Part shown: positions 16,597 through 25,032 of the stretch, piece by piece | How positions within the stretch are numbered: the stretch's first letter is position 1 | Layout of the letters: each line of letters starts with the position of its first letter | Source of the DNA: Oceanibacterium hippocampi | Lineage (GTDB): Bacteria > Pseudomonadota > Alphaproteobacteria > Sneathiellales > Sneathiellaceae | DNA: 64,000 nucleotides | Reading direction: 5' to 3' | Assembly (NCBI RefSeq): GCF_900172325.1 | Contig: NZ_FWFR01000002.1 | Coordinates: forward strand, 868,001-932,000 | The notes under the pieces: model-generated | What the model saw: the letters and a program-made list of their open reading frames with translations, nothing else | Databases searched by the model: none | Told to the model about the DNA's origin: nothing | Program-made: the position numbers and the translations under genes

Positions 16597-17787
16597 TTAC
16601 GATCCGGCTGAAAGCTTCACCCGCTCTGAACCCGTCAGCGGGGCATCCCACCAGCCGTTCAGCCTGTCCCAGCGTGCTTCGATCTCGCCGCGGCGGTTCG
16701 TCACCCAGTAGTGACCGTATCCGGCGGCCGTGATGCAGGCATGGTTCGGCAAGATCCGCAACTTCATCCCGATCGGGAAGCGGTCGAAATCGGGGCGACC
16801 GCTGGCACTGGCAACAAGTCCATGTTCCTGGTGTACTTCGCTGACGAACAATCCGTCGAACTGTCTTCCCCTGGCATCGCAGACGCGGCCGTACCCGACA
16901 TCACGCAGGAAACGCTGACCGCCCGTATCCTTGGAAAGGGCCAGTGCACCGGCATCAATCAGAATACGTCCGCTGCGCGGATTATGACCGATGACACTGC
17001 AGATCACGGAAAGCGCCAGATCGGCCACCTGGCAGGATTCGATTCCGACCTGGTCAAGATCATTGAACATGTAGACGCCGGGTCGCATTTCCGTCAGTCC
17101 CTCGAAATCGTCAGCTGCGACCGCAGTCGGGGTCGAGCCTGCGCTGACGACGGGGCATGGAATACCTGCGGCGCGCAACCGTTGGGCGGCCCGGGTTACC
17201 GCCAGGCGTTCCTCGACGGCAATATCCCGCACTTTCTCCAGCCCGCGCACGCCGTAGGAATGTCCACCGTGGGTCATGACCCCCGCAAGGGTCAGGTATG
17301 GCGATTGCGCGATCGCCTGCGCCAGGGTGATGAGTTCCGGCGCCTCCGGATCGAGCCCGCCTCGCAAACCGCCACAATCGATCTCGATCATGAGGCGGAA
17401 ATGGCACTTCATTTGCCCTGCCTTGTTGGCCAGTCCGGTAACGCATGCCAGGCTGTCGGTAATCAGGGTCATTGTCGTTCCCTGATTCTGCAACGAGGCG
17501 ACTTCAGCCGCCTTGTCGGGCACCATCCCCACCGCATAGAGAATATCGCTGAAGCCGCCGAGGGCGAAGTACCGCGCCTCGGCAAGGGTCGAAACGGTAA
17601 TGGCGCCCGAATGCCCTTCGGTTGCGCGACGGGCCACGTCGATCGACTTCGCCGTCTTGAGATGAGGACGAAGGGAAATACCCTTCTCGGCCATGCGCGC
17701 CGACATCCTTCGGCAATTCGCTTCGAGAATTTCGCGATCGAGAAGGAGCGCGGGCGTTAGAACGTCAGCGACGCTTTCTGGGGTCAT
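16597..17787 (-). CDS. D-serine dehydratase/D-threonine aldolase-like PLP enzyme (DSD1 family)
   Basis: A 396-residue fold-III PLP protein with an alanine-racemase-like N-terminal barrel. Lys44 in RPHLKTAKS is the Schiff-base lysine. The C-terminal domain carries the metal pair in LPNHACITAAGYG: His followed two residues on by Cys, the pattern of DSD1-type D-serine dehydratases, whereas D-threonine aldolases usually show His-x-Asp. Substrates of the family are D-serine, D-threonine or D-threo-3-hydroxyaspartate. It is 18 bases downstream of a GntR regulator on the same strand. It faces a TRAP transporter with an N-acyl-D-amino-acid deacylase, which supports a D-amino-acid role. It could equally be a D-threonine aldolase. 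Confidence 0.85.
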   Translation of the reverse strand: MTPESVADVLTPALLLDREILEANCRRMSARMAEKGISLRPHLKTAKSIDVARRATEGHSGAITVSTLAEARYFALGGFSDILYAVGMVPDKAAEVASLQNQGTTMTLITDSLACVTGLANKAGQMKCHFRLMIEIDCGGLRGGLDPEAPELITLAQAIAQSPYLTLAGVMTHGGHSYGVRGLEKVRDIAVEERLAVTRAAQRLRAAGIPCPVVSAGSTPTAVAADDFEGLTEMRPGVYMFNDLDQVGIESCQVADLALSVICSVIGHNPRSGRILIDAGALALSKDTGGQRFLRDVGYGRVCDARGRQFDGLFVSEVHQEHGLVASASGRPDFDRFPIGMKLRILPNHACITAAGYGHYWVTNRRGEIEARWDRLNGWWDAPLTGSERVKLSAGS

Positions 17788-17805
17788 TTTTCACCTGGTA
17801 GGTTT

Positions 17806-18573
17806 CTAGTCCGCGTCTGTCCGCTTGGCCCAGGGCCAGACAATCTCGTCCTCCCCGTCCTGCGAGGCCGCTTTTCGGGAGCGAAGGTTCATTTTCTCCA
17901 GCAGATGTATCAGGAAGCCCGTTCCCTCTTCGAAATGAAGGTGCAGTGCCCGCTCGGCTTCCTCCGGGTCATGATCACAGATGGCTTCGACCATCGACTT
18001 GTGCTGGCGGGACAGCGCCTCACGCTCCATGAAGCCCGCGCCGACATGGGCCATGTAGAAAAGCACTTGCGACTCGATCATGGCGTAATGGGTCGACAGC
18101 AGACCGTGCTTGGCGATCCGGACAATGAGCTTGTGCAGCGCCACGTCGTTTCGGAAGATGACGGCAGCGTCGCGAGTGGCGGTCGATTCAAGCAGATCGT
18201 TGAACCGCCCGCGGAGCTCTCCGATCTCCTGATCCGTGATCTTCAGTGCGGCCCTGCGCACCGCCAGGACTTCCAGCGCTTCCCGTAACGTAGCGGTTTC
18301 ATGCGCACTCTCGGCCGTGATTGGCCGAACGATCACGCCGCGAAAGCTCTCCTGGAGGACCAGTCCTTCCTGCACAAGCTGCTGGAGTGCGGACCGCACC
18401 GTCGTTCGACTGAGCCCCAGCATCTCGCCAAGCCTTGCTTCCACAAGCCGCTCACCAGGGCTGAACTCCCCGTTGAGAATGAGCGTTGTGATCGCCTCCT
18501 TGCATTTCAGATGCAGCGTTTCCCGAGTGACGTTCAGCGCACACATATCATCCCACTTCCGATCCTCTTTCAT
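17806..18573 (-). CDS. GntR-family (FCD domain) transcriptional regulator
   Basis: A 255-residue regulator. Residues about 12-75 are the winged HTH (GERLVEARLGEMLGLSRTTV, then RSALQQLVQEGLV). Residues about 90-225 are an all-helical FCD effector domain with the metal-binding His pattern in DVALHKLIV and SRQHKSMVEAI. It is divergent from the TRAP operon starting at 18839 and likely represses that operon and the PLP enzyme gene that follows it. Start is the ATG at 18571-18573; a GTG directly before it would add one residue. Confidence 0.88.
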   Translation of the reverse strand: MKEDRKWDDMCALNVTRETLHLKCKEAITTLILNGEFSPGERLVEARLGEMLGLSRTTVRSALQQLVQEGLVLQESFRGVIVRPITAESAHETATLREALEVLAVRRAALKITDQEIGELRGRFNDLLESTATRDAAVIFRNDVALHKLIVRIAKHGLLSTHYAMIESQVLFYMAHVGAGFMEREALSRQHKSMVEAICDHDPEEAERALHLHFEEGTGFLIHLLEKMNLRSRKAASQDGEDEIVWPWAKRTDAD

Positions 18574-18681
18574 CACGATGAAACAACCGGATCTCCGGCG
18601 CCAGGTATACGCCGAACCGAGTACCGCTCCACTGGATTCTACGCCCTCTTCCTAACGCGCACACCACACCAGTTGGCCGCG

Positions 18682-18755
18682 TTGCGCATTGACGAACCGT
18701 ACATAACATATTGCGGATTGACGATGGTATACAAAAAACCGTATGCAATACACTG
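18682..18755 (+). promoter_or_regulatory. Repeated element and candidate promoter upstream of TRAP operon
   Basis: The 14-base sequence TTGCGSATTGACGA occurs at 18682-18695 and again at 18711-18724 (13 of 14 identical), giving two copies 29 bases apart. The second copy contains TTGACG at 18718-18723, followed 18 bases later by TATGCA at 18742-18747, a plausible sigma-70 promoter. Between them lies GTATAC and a second copy of AACCGTA (18695 and 18738). Such paired elements are typical operators for the divergent GntR regulator; binding is inferred. Confidence 0.5.
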
Positions 18756-18838
18756 TCGTCGCGAGCACCGCCAAGGCGGGCAATGGCTTCCAGCGCCGTA
18801 TCGCCGCCGTCGACAAGGCAAGAAAACGGGAGAGCACA

Positions 18839-19861
18839 ATGAATAATCTGGGAAGAATCATCGGTATCGTCGGAACAGTGGCTGCGGTCGTCGGCTTGTC
18901 GGCGCTGCCGGCCACTGCCCAGGCGGAAACCTATACACTCAAGGTTTCGCACGCGGTCACCGTGACGCACCCCGCACACCGTGCGATGGTGCAGTTCAAG
19001 GAAACCGTGGAAGAGAAGTCCGGGGGAAAACTCGAGATCCGGATCTTCCATTCGAGTCAGCTGGCGGGCCAGCGGGAGGGCGTGGAAGGTCTTCAGGCCG
19101 GCACGGTGGAGATCACCCTGACGCCGAACGGGGTAATCGCCGGTTTCGACCCGACATTCACGCTGATGGACATCCCCTTCCAGTTCAACAGCATGAAGCA
19201 TGCCCGTTCCTTCATCGACGCCCAGGGCGACGATCTTCTTCTCGCCAACCTCGACTCGGTCGGACTTGTCGGCCTCGCTGTGTGGGAACAGGGGTTCCGG
19301 AATCTCGGAACCGTCGAGTCGCCGATGCAGAGCGTCGAGGATGTCAAGGGCCTAAGACTTCGCACCATGGAGGCGCCGCTCCACATCACTGCATGGCGCA
19401 GTCTGGGCGCCAATCCCACCCCGATCGGCTGGGCGCAGGTGTATTCCTCCCTGCAGCAAGGGGTCATCTCGGGTGTGGAGAACCCCAGCTACATCTTCTC
19501 CCAAACCCCGATTCACGAGGTCATCAAACATCTGACTCTGACCCGGCACATCTACGACCCGGTGGTCGTGCTTGGCAGCAAGGTGTTCTTTGACAAGCTT
19601 CCCGAGGATCTGCGTAGCCTGGTGATCACGACACTCCGCGACATCACCAACGAACAGCGCAAGATGGCAGAGGCCGATGTTGAGAAGGCCGAAACGGTAG
19701 ACCTGCCCGCCATGGGCGTTCAGGTCTATGAAATCACCGCCGAAAGCCGGGCGAAACTTGCCGATATGGCGCAGGGGCCCGTGCTGGAAGAGATCGCCGC
19801 GAAAGTCGGTGCCGATGACCTGAAGCGCTGGCAGGACGCCGTCAGCGCGATGCGGGACTGA
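18839..19861 (+). CDS. TRAP transporter solute-binding protein (DctP family)
   Basis: A 340-residue periplasmic protein with a signal peptide of about 30 residues (GIVGTVAAVVGLSALPATAQA). The mature DctP fold includes the family's conserved VKGLRLRTMEAP segment, whose Arg pairs with a substrate carboxylate, followed by WRSLGANPTPIGWAQVYSSL. The protein therefore binds an organic acid or amino-acid derivative and delivers it to the DctQM permease encoded next. The ATG at 18839 has GGGAGAG upstream. In-operon enzymes (aldolase, N-acyl-D-amino-acid deacylase) suggest an N-acylated D-amino acid as ligand, which is inference. Confidence 0.92.
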   Translation: MNNLGRIIGIVGTVAAVVGLSALPATAQAETYTLKVSHAVTVTHPAHRAMVQFKETVEEKSGGKLEIRIFHSSQLAGQREGVEGLQAGTVEITLTPNGVIAGFDPTFTLMDIPFQFNSMKHARSFIDAQGDDLLLANLDSVGLVGLAVWEQGFRNLGTVESPMQSVEDVKGLRLRTMEAPLHITAWRSLGANPTPIGWAQVYSSLQQGVISGVENPSYIFSQTPIHEVIKHLTLTRHIYDPVVVLGSKVFFDKLPEDLRSLVITTLRDITNEQRKMAEADVEKAETVDLPAMGVQVYEITAESRAKLADMAQGPVLEEIAAKVGADDLKRWQDAVSAMRD

Positions 19862-19875
19862 CAGTGCAGGTTGGC

Positions 19876-19905
19876 GACCCGTATCGCTGAACCGCGGTAC
19901 GGGTC
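19876..19905 (+). terminator. Intercistronic stem-loop between dctP and dctQ
   Basis: A perfect 8-bp inverted repeat GACCCGTA / TACGGGTC with a 14-base loop lies in the 68-bp gap after the binding-protein gene. Such hairpins commonly let the binding protein be made in excess over the membrane subunits, by partial termination or mRNA stabilisation. There is only a short T stretch (CCTTTCC) downstream. A comparable hairpin lies at the same place in the second TRAP operon (60496-60535). Confidence 0.55.
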
Positions 19906-19929
19906 CGCCTTTCCGACAAGGAGCTGGCG

Positions 19930-20415
19930 ATGATCAGGATGCTGAACTGGCTGGTCGCGGGCGGGATCGCCACGATCTCCTGCATGCTAATTGCGCAAGT
20001 GTTCTTCCGCTACGTGCTCAACTCCTCGCTCTCCTGGACCGAGGAAGTCGGCACTTTCCTGCTGATCTGGGTGGGCGTCCTGGGTGTCGCGAGTGGACTT
20101 CGCTCGGAGGACTTCATTGCCTTCACCTTGTTCAGAAGAAGCCGCATCGCAGCAGTTCGCCTGCTCTGCACGATCATATCGTGGCCGAGCACGATCGCTT
20201 TCTCGGGTCTCATCGCCTTCTATGGCTGGAATCTTTCCTTCGATCGTGCTTACGGCCCTGTCTCGGCGGCAGCCTCCATCCCGCTCGCCTGGATCTATGC
20301 GATCTTCCCGATAGGCGGCGTTCTGATCGCCGCCCTGAGCATAGCCAGGTTCGTCAGAGAACTGTCCGGCAAGGCGCAACAGACGTCGGGCGTCGACAGC
20401 GGGAAGGATATCTGA
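19930..20415 (+). CDS. TRAP transporter small permease (DctQ family)
   Basis: A 161-residue membrane protein with four predicted transmembrane segments (about 6-28, 40-58, 76-98 and 115-138) and the DctQ-typical LSWTEEVGTFLLIWVGVLG stretch after the first. It forms the membrane complex with the large permease encoded three bases later. AAGGAG precedes the start. It lies in the same operon as the binding protein at 18839. Confidence 0.9.
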   Translation: MIRMLNWLVAGGIATISCMLIAQVFFRYVLNSSLSWTEEVGTFLLIWVGVLGVASGLRSEDFIAFTLFRRSRIAAVRLLCTIISWPSTIAFSGLIAFYGWNLSFDRAYGPVSAAASIPLAWIYAIFPIGGVLIAALSIARFVRELSGKAQQTSGVDSGKDI

Positions 20416-21693
20416 ATGTCCATTCTCTCGCTGATGGCAGTTCTGGGAGCGCTCGGGCTGCTGGTATTCGGCGCGCCGATCTGGGTTGTGATCGGCTTGC
20501 CCTCGGCCCTCTACATCCTCGTCGACGGCATCCCGCCGGAACTCATTGTTCAGAGGATGTTCAACAGCATGGATCAGTTCCTGCTGTTGGCTTTGCCATT
20601 GTTCATGCTGGCTGGCGAGATCATGAATGCCGCCGGCCTCACCCATCGCCTGGTTGAACTTGCCCGGGCGCTCATGGGGCGCATGCGGGCCGGACTGGCG
20701 ATGGTTAATCTCGGCACCAACCTGATGATGGCCGGGATGTCCGGCTCGGCCCTGGCCGACGCATCCGCCATTGCCACGCTGATGACGCCGCGCATGGCCG
20801 AGCACGGCTACCGGCGCTCTTTCGTCGCCGCCATTACTGCTGCGGGTTCGATCGTCGGGCCCATCATTCCACCGAGCGTCGTTTTCATCCTTTACGGCGT
20901 GCTTGCGGAAGTATCTGTCATCGATCTCTTCCTGGCCGGGATTGTGCCGGGCTTCCTGATCGTCGTCTTCCAGATGGTCGTCGTCCAGATACAGGCAAGA
21001 CGGGGCAAGCTGCCCGACGAGCGCCAGATCGACGTACCCCCGCTGCGGCCGTCGCTGATACGGGCGATCCCGGTCCTGATCATGCCGATCGTGATCGTCG
21101 GCGGGATCCGGGGCGGCGTCTTCACGCCGATCGAGGGAGCGGCCGTTGCGGTCGGTTATGGCGTCGTCGTCGCCCTGTTCCTTCGGTCACTCAGTTTCGC
21201 GGATGCCTACAAGAGCCTATTGCAGGTCGGCAGATCGGTCGGCGAAATCCTGCTGATGATCGCCTCGGCGTCCCTTCTCTCCTGGATCCTCGTCTCGGAG
21301 CAGGTGCCCCATTCGATCGCCGGGGTCATGGAAACCGTCACGACCGATCCCTTCGTCCTTCTTCTGGTGATCAACCTGGTATTGCTGCTCGTCGGCATGT
21401 TTCTGGACAACTTCGCCGCGATGGTGATCTTCGTCCCCTTCTTCCTGCCCATGATCCAGAAGTACGGCATCGACCCTGTTCATTTCGGGGTCGTTCTCAA
21501 CGTCAATCTCATGATCGGTGCGATCACGCCGCCGGTAGGACTGTGCCTCTTCGTCACCAGTCGTATCGCCAGGATTCCCTTCGAGGACGCCGCGCGCGAA
21601 GTACTTCCCTTTCTCTTCGCCTCGATCGCTGCCTTGCTCGTGATCACCTTCGTGCCCGCACTTTCCCTCACCATTCCGATGCTCTTCAAGTAA
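20416..21693 (+). CDS. TRAP transporter large permease (DctM family)
   Basis: A 425-residue membrane protein with about 12 hydrophobic segments and hallmarks of DctM: MNAAGLTHRL, GMSGSALADASAIATLMTPR, TAAGSIVGPIIPPSV and a second conserved loop GAITPPVGLCLFVTSRIA. This subunit carries the ion-coupled (usually Na+) transport pathway. It starts directly after the DctQ stop (TGAATG). Confidence 0.93.
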   Translation: MSILSLMAVLGALGLLVFGAPIWVVIGLPSALYILVDGIPPELIVQRMFNSMDQFLLLALPLFMLAGEIMNAAGLTHRLVELARALMGRMRAGLAMVNLGTNLMMAGMSGSALADASAIATLMTPRMAEHGYRRSFVAAITAAGSIVGPIIPPSVVFILYGVLAEVSVIDLFLAGIVPGFLIVVFQMVVVQIQARRGKLPDERQIDVPPLRPSLIRAIPVLIMPIVIVGGIRGGVFTPIEGAAVAVGYGVVVALFLRSLSFADAYKSLLQVGRSVGEILLMIASASLLSWILVSEQVPHSIAGVMETVTTDPFVLLLVINLVLLLVGMFLDNFAAMVIFVPFFLPMIQKYGIDPVHFGVVLNVNLMIGAITPPVGLCLFVTSRIARIPFEDAAREVLPFLFASIAALLVITFVPALSLTIPMLFK

Positions 21694-21732
21694 CGAGCCG
21701 TCCCTTAGCCTGATAGATGTGGAGAGAGCCAA

Positions 21733-22491
21733 ATGAATCAGACTTTTCCGCACGGAGTTCGCCGGTTTTCCGATCTAGAATGGGACCTGCGACTGGACCT
21801 GGCGGCAGCCTATCGCCTCATTGCGCTGCATGGCATGGATGACGCGATTTTCACGCATATCTCCGTGCGCGTGCCGGCGGAGGAACCGACCTTCCTGATC
21901 AATCCCTATGGGAGGATGTTCGAGGAGATCACGGCAAGCAGCCTCGTGAAGATCAATGTCCGTGGCGAACTCATCGACGACGATGGGGCCAAGGTCAACC
22001 CGGCGGGCTTCGATATCCACAGCGCGATCCATATGGGTTGTCCCGATGCCCACTGCGTGGTCCACACCCATACCACGGCCGGCATGGCGGTCGCGGCCCT
22101 CAAGGAGGGTCTTCTGCCCCTCAACCAGATGGCGCTGCACTTCCATGAACGGATCGCCTCCTATTCCTTCGACACGATCCACTTCAACGATCACGAGAAG
22201 AAGCGCCTGATAGAGACGATTGGCGATGCGAAGGCGCTGATCATGGAGAACCATGGCCTGCTCACCTGCGGCCATACCATCGCCAGCGCCTTTCACAGGA
22301 TGTTCTACCTGGAAAAGGCATGTCAGGTTCAGGTCGCGGCCCTATCCATGGGACGGCCGATTGTCGTGCCCTCCGCCAAGGCTTGCGCCGACGGCGCTGC
22401 GCTCTTCGAGCGTCTGGACCAGCAGCCCGTCTCCATGTGGCAGGCCTTCCGGCGCAAGCTCGACCGAGAGCAACCAGACTATGCGAGTTGA
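21733..22491 (+). CDS. Class II aldolase/adducin-family protein
   Basis: A 252-residue protein with the zinc-binding His residues in CVVHTHTTAGM and a later His in MENHGLLTCG; the active-site region LINPYGRMFEEITASSLVKI is typical of the class II aldolase/adducin fold. Members cleave or decarboxylate hydroxy-acids and sugar phosphates. It lies 39 bases after the DctM gene and 15 bases before the deacylase gene, so it belongs to the TRAP operon. In a D-amino-acid context it might act on a hydroxylated product, but no substrate can be assigned. Confidence 0.86.
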   Translation: MNQTFPHGVRRFSDLEWDLRLDLAAAYRLIALHGMDDAIFTHISVRVPAEEPTFLINPYGRMFEEITASSLVKINVRGELIDDDGAKVNPAGFDIHSAIHMGCPDAHCVVHTHTTAGMAVAALKEGLLPLNQMALHFHERIASYSFDTIHFNDHEKKRLIETIGDAKALIMENHGLLTCGHTIASAFHRMFYLEKACQVQVAALSMGRPIVVPSAKACADGAALFERLDQQPVSMWQAFRRKLDREQPDYAS

Positions 22492-22506
22492 GACCGGAGC
22501 TGCGAG

Positions 22507-23961
22507 ATGACCGATTCCCAGAGCTCTCCCTCACCGGCCGATATCCTGATACGAGACGCACTGATCGTCGATGGGACGGGCGCGCCCGCGCGCCTTGGAG
22601 ACCTGGCGATAAAGGATGATCGCATCCTCGCGATCGGAGAACTCGGCGACTGCGCTGCCGGACGGATAATCGACGCGCGGGGCCTGGTTCTCGCGCCGGG
22701 CTTCATCGATGTGCATACCCACGACGATCGCGCGGTGCTGGCTGATCCGCAGATGGCATGCAAGGTCAGCCAGGGTGTCACCACCGTCATCGTCGGCAAT
22801 TGCGGGATCAGCCTGTCGCCCCTGGTGTCATCCGGCCCGCCGCCCCCGCCTCTCGACCTCCTGTCACCAGACAGAAACGAGTTCTTCGACAGTTTCAGCA
22901 GTTATGCGGCTCGGCTGGAGGCCGACCCCGCCGCGGTCAATGTTGCGGCGCTAGTCGGACATTCAACGCTGCGGGTCGGCGTGATGGACGCTCTCGACCG
23001 AACCGCGAGCGGCAAGGAAATCGCGGCAATGCGCGGCCTCCTCGAAGAGGCGCTCGCATCGGGGGCGATCGGCCTCAGCACCGGTTTGTTCTACCCGACC
23101 GCGCGCGCGGCGGAGACCGAAGAGGTCATCGAACTGTCGAGGGCAATGGCCGGCGGGCAAGGTATCCACACGACCCATATGCGGGACGAGGCGGACGGTG
23201 TCGAGGAAGCGCTCGAGGAGACGTTCCTGATCGGACGGTCGGCCGAGGTCCCGGTGATCATCTCGCACCACAAGTGCATGGGGGCGAAGAACTATGGCCG
23301 GTCGCATGCGACGCTCGCTCGAATTGCCGCGGCCATGGGCCGACAGGACGTGGGGCTCGACGTCTACCCCTATTCCGCGGCGTCAACGATCCTCAACTCC
23401 GAACTGGTGGCGATGAGTGCGCGGGTCCTCGTTTCCTGGTCGACACCCCATCCGGAACTGGCCGGCAAGCCGCTGGACGAGATCGCGGCGGCATGGCAGG
23501 TCGATGTCGACGAAGCGATCGGGCGCCTCTCTCCCGCCGGCGGCATCTACTTCGTCATGGACGAAGCGGACGTGAAGCGGATCCTCGCATTCCCGAATAC
23601 GGTCGTCGGTTCGGACGGACTGCCGCACGATCGACACCCGCATCCCCGCCTGTGGGGCACCTTTCCGCGCGTGCTCGGACGCTACGTGCGTGAGGATGCT
23701 CTGCTGACGCTCGAGGATGCCGTGCGGAAGATGAGCGGACTGTCCGCCCGGTATTTCGGGCTCGAGGGACGCGGCGAGTTGAAAGCGGGGAATTACGCGG
23801 ATCTTGTATTGTTCGACCGCGATGAAGTGATCGATCTTGCGACCTTCGAGCGCCCGGACCGTCCCTCGGCCGGGATTCATCGGGTCATGGTGAACGGTCG
23901 CGAGGTCTGGAATCGGGGTGCCACGACAGGTGAACGTCCGGGCCGTTTGCTGGGTCGTTGA
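22507..23961 (+). CDS. N-acyl-D-amino-acid deacylase (D-aminoacylase)
   Basis: A 484-residue amidohydrolase-superfamily enzyme. The metal-site elements are HTHDD near residue 72, VGNCGIS with the family's bridging Cys, HHKCMG near 257 and GSDGLPHDRHPHPRL near 375. This set is characteristic of D-aminoacylases, which remove the acyl group from N-acyl-D-amino acids (D-Glu, D-Asp or broad-range D forms). It is the last gene of the TRAP operon. With the DSD1-type PLP enzyme across the GntR promoter it forms a coherent route: import, deacylation, then D-amino-acid cleavage or deamination. Confidence 0.9.
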   Translation: MTDSQSSPSPADILIRDALIVDGTGAPARLGDLAIKDDRILAIGELGDCAAGRIIDARGLVLAPGFIDVHTHDDRAVLADPQMACKVSQGVTTVIVGNCGISLSPLVSSGPPPPPLDLLSPDRNEFFDSFSSYAARLEADPAAVNVAALVGHSTLRVGVMDALDRTASGKEIAAMRGLLEEALASGAIGLSTGLFYPTARAAETEEVIELSRAMAGGQGIHTTHMRDEADGVEEALEETFLIGRSAEVPVIISHHKCMGAKNYGRSHATLARIAAAMGRQDVGLDVYPYSAASTILNSELVAMSARVLVSWSTPHPELAGKPLDEIAAAWQVDVDEAIGRLSPAGGIYFVMDEADVKRILAFPNTVVGSDGLPHDRHPHPRLWGTFPRVLGRYVREDALLTLEDAVRKMSGLSARYFGLEGRGELKAGNYADLVLFDRDEVIDLATFERPDRPSAGIHRVMVNGREVWNRGATTGERPGRLLGR

Positions 23962-24030
23962 AACGCCGCGCGCCGATACTGCGTTCATTGGCAGCGCAGA
24001 AGCACCGTCGCCGCTTCGCGCGGACGGATA

Positions 24031-25032
24031 TCAGAGGTCAATGACCAGAATGTCCGTCAGCGAGCGCGAGCAGCAGGGCGTGAAGCAGTCGTTCCGCGCC
24101 TTCTCCGCGTCCGAGAGCACGGTGTCCCGATGATCCGGCAGTCCCGCGCGCACGCCCGTGATGCAGGTTCCGCAGAAGCCCTGCTCGCAAGCCGTACTGA
24201 TGAAGATGCCCCGTCCCTGGAGGGCCTGCACGACGGTTTCCGAAGGACCGACCGGAACATCGATACCCGATTTCGCCAACGTTACGACGAAGCCCTTGGC
24301 GGTATCGGCCGGTCGGGCTGACGGGGCAACGGCGAAATACTCGCAGTGAAGGCGCCCTGCCGGCCAGGTGGCAGCCGCCGCCGCGGCTTCGACGGCCGCC
24401 ATGAACCCGGATGGTCCGCAGTAGTAGAGGTGCGCGCCCTCATTCGACTCGCCCTCGAAGAGAGCGCTGAAGTCGAGGCGCTGGTCGGGCGCGCCATCGT
24501 CCAGATGAAGATGGACGTGGTCGCGCAGGTCCTTCTCGCCGATCCGCGCGAGAAACGCCGTTCGTTCGATCGACCGCGTGCAGTAATGCAGGGCGAAATC
24601 GGTACCCTGGCGAAGCAGAACTTCCGCCATGCTCAACAGTGGCGTGATGCCGATCCCGCCCGCCACCAGAACATGTCGCGCGGCATCCGCGGCCAGTCGG
24701 AACTGGTTTCGCGGCCTGCTCACCTGGAGGATCCCGCCGGGCCGGACGGCTTCATGCATCGAACGCGAGCCGCCGCGCCCGTTACGATCCCACAACACAG
24801 CGATCCGATAGCGACTGGAATCCGCGGGATCGTTGAACAGGGAATATTGCCGCACCGCGCCGCCGGGGGTGAAAACGTCGACATGCGCGCCCGCCTCGAA
24901 TGTCGGCAGTGCTCCGCCGTTCGGGTCGACCAGCTCGATGGCGACGATATCCTCCGCTTCCCGCCGCACATCGGCGACGCGCAGCGAAAGCCGGGACGAG
25001 CCGGCAGCCTCGGTGAAAGTCTCCGCGTTCAT
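24031..25032 (-). CDS. VanB-type oxygenase reductase (FMN/NAD and [2Fe-2S] domains)
   Basis: A 333-residue single-chain reductase of the phthalate dioxygenase reductase/vanillate demethylase reductase class. Residues about 15-115 bind FMN (RQYSLFND at 61-68), about 115-230 bind NAD (VLVAGGIGITPLLSMAE), and the C-terminal plant-type ferredoxin has Cys282, Cys287, Cys290 and Cys320. It passes electrons from NAD(P)H to a Rieske oxygenase. The Rieske alpha/beta genes at 34789-36443 head the same predicted operon and lack any other reductase or ferredoxin, so this is their likely partner although 10 kb away. Its ATG overlaps the flavoprotein stop (ATGA). Confidence 0.9.
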   Translation of the reverse strand: MNAETFTEAAGSSRLSLRVADVRREAEDIVAIELVDPNGGALPTFEAGAHVDVFTPGGAVRQYSLFNDPADSSRYRIAVLWDRNGRGGSRSMHEAVRPGGILQVSRPRNQFRLAADAARHVLVAGGIGITPLLSMAEVLLRQGTDFALHYCTRSIERTAFLARIGEKDLRDHVHLHLDDGAPDQRLDFSALFEGESNEGAHLYYCGPSGFMAAVEAAAAAATWPAGRLHCEYFAVAPSARPADTAKGFVVTLAKSGIDVPVGPSETVVQALQGRGIFISTACEQGFCGTCITGVRAGLPDHRDTVLSDAEKARNDCFTPCCSRSLTDILVIDL

